Positions 5,450 through 9,582 of a DNA stretch of 9,582 nucleotides are shown here, piece by piece; within the stretch, counting starts at the first letter, position 1, and the number at the start of each line of letters is the position of its first letter. The notes below the pieces were generated by a model that had not been told where the DNA came from, made no database searches, and worked only from the letters and a program-made list of their open reading frames with translations. Both the position numbers and the translations under genes were made by a program. The DNA is from Bacillota bacterium (GTDB lineage: Bacteria; Bacillota; Bacilli; Lactobacillales; Streptococcaceae): NCBI GenBank assembly GCA_021781855.1, contig JAJXWC010000080.1, forward strand, positions 1 to 9,582, read 5' to 3'.

Positions 5450-5492
5450 ATAGATAGATAGAACTTTGCGAAAGCAAGGTAATGGAGGAAAT

Positions 5493-5873
5493 ATGGCAGC
5501 TCAGCCGAAAGAATACTTTGACATAAAAACGGCAGCAAAAAAAGATACTTATTTGATTGACACAAGTACGCTTGCGCCAGAAGTTCTCGCTAGTAAGTTC
5601 AAAAAATTCAGCGGTGTAGAAAAAATATTCTACCTCTCAATGATTTTTGCCACACTCGTGATTGCCGTTGGTTTGCTTTATATCAAAACCAAGACATTTG
5701 AAGTTGAGGGAAATACTGTGCAACTTAACACAAAAATTTCTCAGCAACAAGCTCAAAATGCAGAATACGACCAGCAAATTTCAGATTTAACTTCAAATAG
5801 TAAAGTAGTAGATAGTGCCATTAAAGCGGGTATGACTAATAATTATTCTAATGTATTGAAAGCAACAAAATGA
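5493..5873 (+). CDS. ftsL: Cell division protein FtsL
   Basis: FtsL is a bitopic membrane protein of the divisome that works with DivIB/FtsQ and DivIC/FtsB to activate the septal synthase. The product has 126 residues: a cytoplasmic stretch of about 44, one membrane segment (about 45-64, IFYLSMIFATLVIAVGLLYI) and an extracellular part with a short glutamine/asparagine-rich coiled coil (about 70-103), ending in SKVVDSAIKAGM, which matches the conserved FtsL region before the C terminus. I chose the ATG at 5493 because GGAGG at 5484-5488 precedes it by four bases; a longer frame from TTG at 5466 would place that ribosome binding site inside the gene. The stop overlaps the start of the next gene in ATGA, indicating translational coupling. 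Confidence 0.92.
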   Translation: MAAQPKEYFDIKTAAKKDTYLIDTSTLAPEVLASKFKKFSGVEKIFYLSMIFATLVIAVGLLYIKTKTFEVEGNTVQLNTKISQQQAQNAEYDQQISDLTSNSKVVDSAIKAGMTNNYSNVLKATK

Positions 5874-8194
5874 AAAAATTTTTTCTCTTTCCGTTCAGGA
5901 AAATATTAAGAAACGCTAAAAAGACAAATTTAAGCCCACAAAATAATCGTAAGCACGTAGGTAAGAGCCTCTTTTTCCTAGTCATTGCTGTGTTTACGAT
6001 TTTTATATTTCGTTTTGTCTGGCTTATCACAGTTAATCGTGTCGGTAATGTCAATCTCAAAGAGGCAGCAACGGCAAATTATGAAAATACGATAACTTTA
6101 CAGGCAACGCGCGGAACGATTTTTGACCGAAATGGTGTACCACTTGCTACGGATACGAGCGATTATACACTCTATGTTGTCTTAGATAAAAATCAAGTTG
6201 ATGCCAATCATAACAAGCTGTACGCTTCTCCAAGCGAATTTCCTCAGCTTACGACTTTCTTGAATACCAAAGTGGGAATTGACCTTACGACGATTAACAA
6301 TGCGCTTCATTCCAAAGTTAATGGTGTTCCCGCTAAACAAGTTCAATTTGGAATAAAAGGAAGTCATATTTCTTTGCAAAAAATGCAGCAGTTGCAAAAA
6401 GAAGCTGACGACGAGAAACTTGTGGGAATTGGTTTTCAACGTAATACTGCCAGAAGTTATCCTATGTCTAATACAGGCTCTGGTTTTGCTTCGCAATTTA
6501 TTGGTACAGCGCAGATGGGAAGCAATCCTGCTCAAGGCTTGGTAGGTGATGATGGACTTGAGGCTTCGTTTAATACAATTTTAAGTGGACAAAACGGAGT
6601 TGAAAGCTATCAAAAAGACCATTTGGGACGACCAATGCCAGGAACAACGAAAATCATTAAACCAGTAAAAAATGGTGAAAATGTTTATACAACATTAGAC
6701 GCGCAACTTCAGACAAGTTTGGAAACTTTGATGGATACGGCGGCTTCACAATCAGGTGCTCAGCAGCTTTCAGCAACTTTGATGACAAAAGACGGACAGA
6801 TTTTGGCGACTACTCAACGTCCGACTTACAATGCGCAAAACCGAAACACCACTGCTTCCCAACAGCCTTACTTTACATGGAATAATATGCTTTTCCAAAA
6901 TGCTTATGAGCCTGGTTCAACGATGAAAACTTTCCTCATGGCATCTGCCTTGAATGCCAATAAGGTAGATTTAAACGCACAATATGACCGTACAACACTT
7001 CAAGTTTATGATGCAAAAATCAGCGACTGGGATATCAATGAAACAGGACAGTATGAGAAGCCAACAACTTTGACCTTTGCAGACGGCTTTATGATGTCAA
7101 GTAATGTCGGTATGAGTAAAGTTGAGATGAATATGGGCTACAGTACATGGCAGCAATATTTGAAACGATTTAAGTTTGATATCAAAACCAGAACAGGATT
7201 TGATGGTGAACAGCTTGGGAGTCTTCCGGCTGCAAATGCAGTTTCTCAAGTTCAGTCTGCATTCGGGCAAGGAATTGGTGTGACGGAAATCCAAATGCTC
7301 CGCGGTTGGACAGCTTTTGCAAATGGCGGCGTTATGTTAGAGCCACATATTGTAAGTCAAGTTGTTAATCCAAATAATAACACTTCGTTAGAAGTGAAGC
7401 CAGAAGTCATCGGCAACCCTGTTTCTTCGCAGTCGGTCAATCAGACACTTAACTTGATGCTGGGTGTTGACACCAATGCCAATTTTGGGACGGCTTTTTC
7501 TGCAATCGGAGACCCAGACCAAAATATACCTGCAAACAGTCCAGCGATTATTGTCAATGGTCAACCTGCAGCGGTCAAGACAGGAACAGCGCAAATTGCG
7601 GCGGCTGGTGGTGGCTATATGACTGGATTGACAGATAACCTGTACTCACTTGTGGCAATGTATCCACCTCAAAATCCAGATTACATTTTCTATATGACGG
7701 TCAAACTTCCTAAAAATGGTTGGACTTTGAACTATATTGGTCGTGTCGCAAATCCTTTACTTTCTCAAGCAGAGAAAATGAAGAGCGAAATTTTCCAGAC
7801 CAATCCTATGGCGAAAGCAGGAACTGTAACAATTGAGGATTATAATGGAAAGGTTCCTGGAGACACTGCAGATACGTTGCGGCGTGAGATTTTGCAGCCT
7901 GTTGTTGTGGGCGACACATCAAATGCTAATTCAGCAATTACAGCTCAATCGCTCAAAGTTGGCGATAAAGTAGGAGCAAATACGCGAATCCTTTTGCTAA
8001 CCAACGGTAGTCCTGTAATGCCTGATATGTACAGTTGGACGAAAGCCCAAGTTGAACAAGTTGCGGCTTGGTATAATTTGAAGATTACTTATCAAGGGTC
8101 AGGAAATACAGTAGTTGGACAAAGTGTTGAAGCTGCGACAAATATTAAAAAAGGTCAAGCCATTACAATTACAATGGGAAATAGTAGTAGTTGA
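5870..8194 (+). CDS. pbpX: Penicillin-binding protein 2X (septal class B transpeptidase)
   Basis: This DD-transpeptidase cross-links peptidoglycan at the division septum and is a beta-lactam target. The product has 774 residues: a short basic cytoplasmic tail, one membrane anchor (about 33-55), the class B N-terminal (dimerisation) region opening with ATRGTIFDRNGVPLATD (79-95), then the transpeptidase domain. Catalytic motifs are STMK (350-353, nucleophile S350), SSN (410-412) and KTGT (570-573). Streptococcal PBP2x often has KSGT at the third motif. Two C-terminal PASTA domains follow (about 653-711 and 712-770), with a short serine tail. No mosaic blocks or obvious resistance changes can be judged without a reference. 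The start overlaps the ftsL stop by 4 nt, and the partnership with FtsL fits the context. Confidence 0.95.
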   Translation: MKKFFLFPFRKILRNAKKTNLSPQNNRKHVGKSLFFLVIAVFTIFIFRFVWLITVNRVGNVNLKEAATANYENTITLQATRGTIFDRNGVPLATDTSDYTLYVVLDKNQVDANHNKLYASPSEFPQLTTFLNTKVGIDLTTINNALHSKVNGVPAKQVQFGIKGSHISLQKMQQLQKEADDEKLVGIGFQRNTARSYPMSNTGSGFASQFIGTAQMGSNPAQGLVGDDGLEASFNTILSGQNGVESYQKDHLGRPMPGTTKIIKPVKNGENVYTTLDAQLQTSLETLMDTAASQSGAQQLSATLMTKDGQILATTQRPTYNAQNRNTTASQQPYFTWNNMLFQNAYEPGSTMKTFLMASALNANKVDLNAQYDRTTLQVYDAKISDWDINETGQYEKPTTLTFADGFMMSSNVGMSKVEMNMGYSTWQQYLKRFKFDIKTRTGFDGEQLGSLPAANAVSQVQSAFGQGIGVTEIQMLRGWTAFANGGVMLEPHIVSQVVNPNNNTSLEVKPEVIGNPVSSQSVNQTLNLMLGVDTNANFGTAFSAIGDPDQNIPANSPAIIVNGQPAAVKTGTAQIAAAGGGYMTGLTDNLYSLVAMYPPQNPDYIFYMTVKLPKNGWTLNYIGRVANPLLSQAEKMKSEIFQTNPMAKAGTVTIEDYNGKVPGDTADTLRREILQPVVVGDTSNANSAITAQSLKVGDKVGANTRILLLTNGSPVMPDMYSWTKAQVEQVAAWYNLKITYQGSGNTVVGQSVEAATNIKKGQAITITMGNSSS

Positions 8195-8256
8195 TTAGGA
8201 TGACCTATAGGACTGGCTTGAATTTAGGTTAAGATTTGAAAAAATAGGAGAAATTT

Positions 8257-9333
8257 ATGTTAATTGCTGGAATATTCGCAGCGGTGTTTGCGATGATTTT
8301 GACAATCCTTGGAATCCCTCGTTTCATCATGTTTTTCCACAGGAAAAAGCTAGGGGGGCAGCCAACACTTGAAGAAGTGAAACAGCATGCAAGTAAGGCA
8401 GGAACACCAACAATGGGTGGTTTTGTCTTTGTGATTGCAGCGCTTATCATTTCATTAGCTGGGGCGCTAATTTTGGGACAGCTAAGTGCGCAATTTATTA
8501 TTGCTTGGCTAGTTTTTGCCTTATATTCAGTTATCGGTTTCTTTGATGATTTTTTGAAGATTTTCAAGAAAAAAAATCAGGGGCTGACTGCCGTCCAAAA
8601 GTTATTGGCACAAATTTTTATTGGTTTAGTTTCTTATGTGATTTACACAAGCGGACCGAAAATTAAAGAACTGCCACCGATAGGAAAATTAGGCGATTTT
8701 GTTGCACAACATCCTATTCCACAAACGTTACCTAATCGTGGTTTGCAAGTAAATCATATTTATCTTTTTAACTGGGATTTCAATATAGGCGTTTTTTTCC
8801 TTGTATTCATTATCATTTGGTTAGTTGGCTGGTCAAATGCGGTCAACTTAACAGATGGTCTTGATGGCTTGGCGAGTATTACAGTTTCAATTTCGCTTGT
8901 TGCTTATGCAATTATTGCAGGGGCTGAAGGACGATACGATATTTTGCTTATTATCTTTGCTGTCATTGGTGCTTTGCTCGGTTTCTTTGTCTTTAACCAC
9001 AAACCTGCAAAAATTTTCATGGGTGATGTCGGAAGTTTGGCATTAGGCGGATTATTAGGAATTATCTCGATTTTGCTTCATGCAGAATGGACCTTGCTTT
9101 TAATTGGTGCAGTTTATGTGATTGAAACTTTGTCGGTCATGATTCAGGTGACTTATTTCAAAAGAACAGGTGGCAAACGAATTTTTCGAATGGCACCGAT
9201 TCATCATCACCTTGAATTAGGCGGAATTTCTGGAAAAGCAACAGGTTGGTCAGAATGGAAAATTGACGGAGTATTTTGGTTGTTTACGGCTTTGATGTCT
9301 GCGATTGCGCTGTTGATATATTTTCTGGTCTGA
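8257..9333 (+). CDS. mraY: Phospho-N-acetylmuramoyl-pentapeptide transferase (lipid I synthase)
   Basis: MraY transfers phospho-MurNAc-pentapeptide from UDP to undecaprenyl phosphate, giving lipid I at the inner face of the membrane. The product has 358 residues, with about ten hydrophobic segments. Motifs are KAGTPTMGG (47-55), the metal/catalytic aspartates in GFFDDFLK (94-101), NAVNLTDGLDGLA (194-206), FNHKPAKIFMGDVGS (246-260, D257) and MAPIHHHLELGG (312-323). A polar loop of about 35 residues (135-170) makes it longer than some streptococcal forms. AGGAG at 8246-8250, six bases before the ATG, sets the start. A 62-nt gap follows pbpX with an 8-bp palindrome (8204-8211) but no clear promoter or terminator, so transcription from upstream is likely. 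Confidence 0.96.
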   Translation: MLIAGIFAAVFAMILTILGIPRFIMFFHRKKLGGQPTLEEVKQHASKAGTPTMGGFVFVIAALIISLAGALILGQLSAQFIIAWLVFALYSVIGFFDDFLKIFKKKNQGLTAVQKLLAQIFIGLVSYVIYTSGPKIKELPPIGKLGDFVAQHPIPQTLPNRGLQVNHIYLFNWDFNIGVFFLVFIIIWLVGWSNAVNLTDGLDGLASITVSISLVAYAIIAGAEGRYDILLIIFAVIGALLGFFVFNHKPAKIFMGDVGSLALGGLLGIISILLHAEWTLLLIGAVYVIETLSVMIQVTYFKRTGGKRIFRMAPIHHHLELGGISGKATGWSEWKIDGVFWLFTALMSAIALLIYFLV

Positions 9334-9441
9334 TTTGACTTGTTATTGAAAATAGCTATTTTAAGTTTGAGAAAAGTTAAAATTCAGTAAGGATTAAGCG
9401 CTAATGATTATAATTTATTTATTCCAATGAAGCAGAGACTT
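9334..9441 (+). other. Non-coding tail after mraY
   Basis: There is no reading frame here. A 14-nt palindrome (AAAATAGCTATTTT, 9349-9362) follows the mraY stop by 15 nt. TATAAT at 9409-9414 has no matching -35 at 17 nt. TTGACT (9335-9340) with TATTTT (9357-9362) 16 nt on is a weak promoter-like pair. Confidence 0.35.
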
Positions 9442-9471
9442 ACTTGGTGGGAGTTTCAACTCCCACCAAGT
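9442..9471. repeat. Strong GC-rich hairpin, possible terminator
   Basis: ACTTGGTGGGAGT (9442-9454) pairs perfectly with ACTCCCACCAAGT (9459-9471), 13 bp with the 4-nt loop TTCA. Only TT (9472-9473) and an A follow on the top strand and no T-run follows on the bottom strand, so it is not a textbook terminator in either direction. Its strength and position downstream of mraY make some terminator or mRNA-end role plausible. It could also be one end of an intergenic repeat together with the next hairpin. Confidence 0.6.
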
Positions 9472-9495
9472 TTAGTCGAGCGAAATTCGAAGCTT

Positions 9496-9543
9496 AGTAC
9501 TGCTTATCCTACCGCCTAAGAGGCGGGGGAATTAGCACGTACT
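9496..9543. repeat. Long imperfect hairpin
   Basis: The top is CCGCCT (9512-9517) with AGGCGG (9521-9526) around AAG. The stem continues down through TCC with GGG, TGCT (9501-9504) with AGCA (9534-9537), and ends in AGTAC (9496-9500) with GTACT (9539-9543). A few bulges and one mismatch interrupt it. About 18 pairs form in all. On the bottom strand it covers the second half of a short ORF. No adjacent T-run is present. Confidence 0.55.
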
Positions 9544-9565
9544 GCTGAGATAAAAATTTTTTCAT
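9509..9565 (-). CDS. Possible 18-residue ORF, or the broken start of a bottom-strand gene
   Basis: On the bottom strand AAGGAG is followed seven bases later by ATG and the reading frame MKKFLSQQYVLIPPPLRR, then TAG. The ribosome binding site and the AT-rich opening codons look like a real gene start. The second half (from Q8 on) is the hairpin 9496-9543 and ends in the codons AGG CGG, unlike the rest of the window. It could be a leader peptide, a tiny protein, the 5' stub of a gene cut by a repeat element, or chance. The promoter would lie outside the window. Confidence 0.3.
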   Translation of the reverse strand: MKKFLSQQYVLIPPPLRR

Positions 9566-9582
9566 AAGTTTACTCCTTGTAA

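Larger units (their letters stand above)
5117..5492. other. 376-nt non-coding, hairpin-rich spacer between rsmH and ftsL
   Basis: No reading frame with a ribosome binding site is seen here apart from the start of ftsL. Successive inverted repeats are GTTTG (5145-5149) with CAAAC (5157-5161); 5207-5216 with 5240-5248 (one bulge) enclosing ATCT (5221-5224) with AGAT (5229-5232); CATCTGTA (5258-5265) with TACAGATG (5283-5290); a 43-nt imperfect hairpin at 5334-5376; and TAGCAA (5407-5412) with TTGCTA (5422-5427). A short GATA tandem repeat (three units) lies at 5449-5460. The middle part is copy R2 of the repeat also found before the DUF805 genes. Such a gap is out of place in a cluster whose other junctions are tight. 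Confidence 0.65.

Noticed and set aside
5466..5492. Longer ftsL starting at TTG 5466
   Set aside because: The GGAGG at 5484-5488 is ideally placed for the ATG at 5493, and nothing resembling a ribosome binding site precedes the TTG.
8229..8567. Bottom-strand 112-residue frame overlapping the start of mraY
   Set aside because: It is antisense to a clearly recognised gene, has no ribosome binding site and no recognisable domain; it is a shadow of mraY codons. The other bottom-strand frames inside proA, rsmH, pbpX and DUF805 were rejected on the same grounds.
9442..9471. Confident bidirectional terminator
   Set aside because: The stem is excellent but no T-run of useful length follows on either strand, so I list it as a hairpin with only a possible terminator role.

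Overview
The window looks like a chromosomal segment from a low-GC lactic acid bacterium of the Streptococcaceae, most likely a Lactococcus; I cannot fix the species from this sequence alone. The reasons are the short ProB without a PUA domain, the rsmH-ftsL-pbpX-mraY division and cell-wall cluster with no mraZ, ftsW or mur genes inside it, a two-PASTA PBP2x, strong AAGGAG/GGAGG ribosome binding sites and extended -10 promoters. All seven main genes read left to right and appear intact. I see no tRNA, rRNA, CRISPR array, transposase or prophage gene.

Layout: 1-298 is a non-coding, hairpin-rich stretch. 299-1808 holds two adjacent DUF805 membrane proteins, one with a single domain and one with the domain duplicated in tandem. 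A compact terminator runs directly into an extended -10 promoter for proB, which appears to be read from a leaderless or nearly leaderless mRNA. proB and proA (1842-4072) encode the first two steps of proline synthesis from glutamate and are separated by a 182-nt spacer with three hairpins. A clear promoter at about 4108-4134 then drives rsmH. A 376-nt non-coding, hairpin-rich stretch separates rsmH from ftsL. ftsL overlaps pbpX by 4 nt, and mraY follows after 62 nt. The last 249 nt are non-coding on the top strand and hold two strong hairpins; on the bottom strand there is a short ORF with a good ribosome binding site.

How the genes work together: ProB makes gamma-glutamyl phosphate and ProA reduces it to the semialdehyde, which cyclises and needs ProC (not in this window) to become proline. 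RsmH methylates C1402 of 16S rRNA. FtsL is a divisome membrane protein, PBP2x is the septal transpeptidase, and MraY makes lipid I, the first membrane-bound peptidoglycan precursor.

The protein genes are ordinary. The unusual material lies between them. The spacer before the first DUF805 gene and the spacer before ftsL carry diverged, oppositely oriented copies of one structured repeat. The two copies share a stem with a compensated base-pair change, a conserved flank and a possible pair of mutually exclusive stems. This is the best candidate for something undescribed here.
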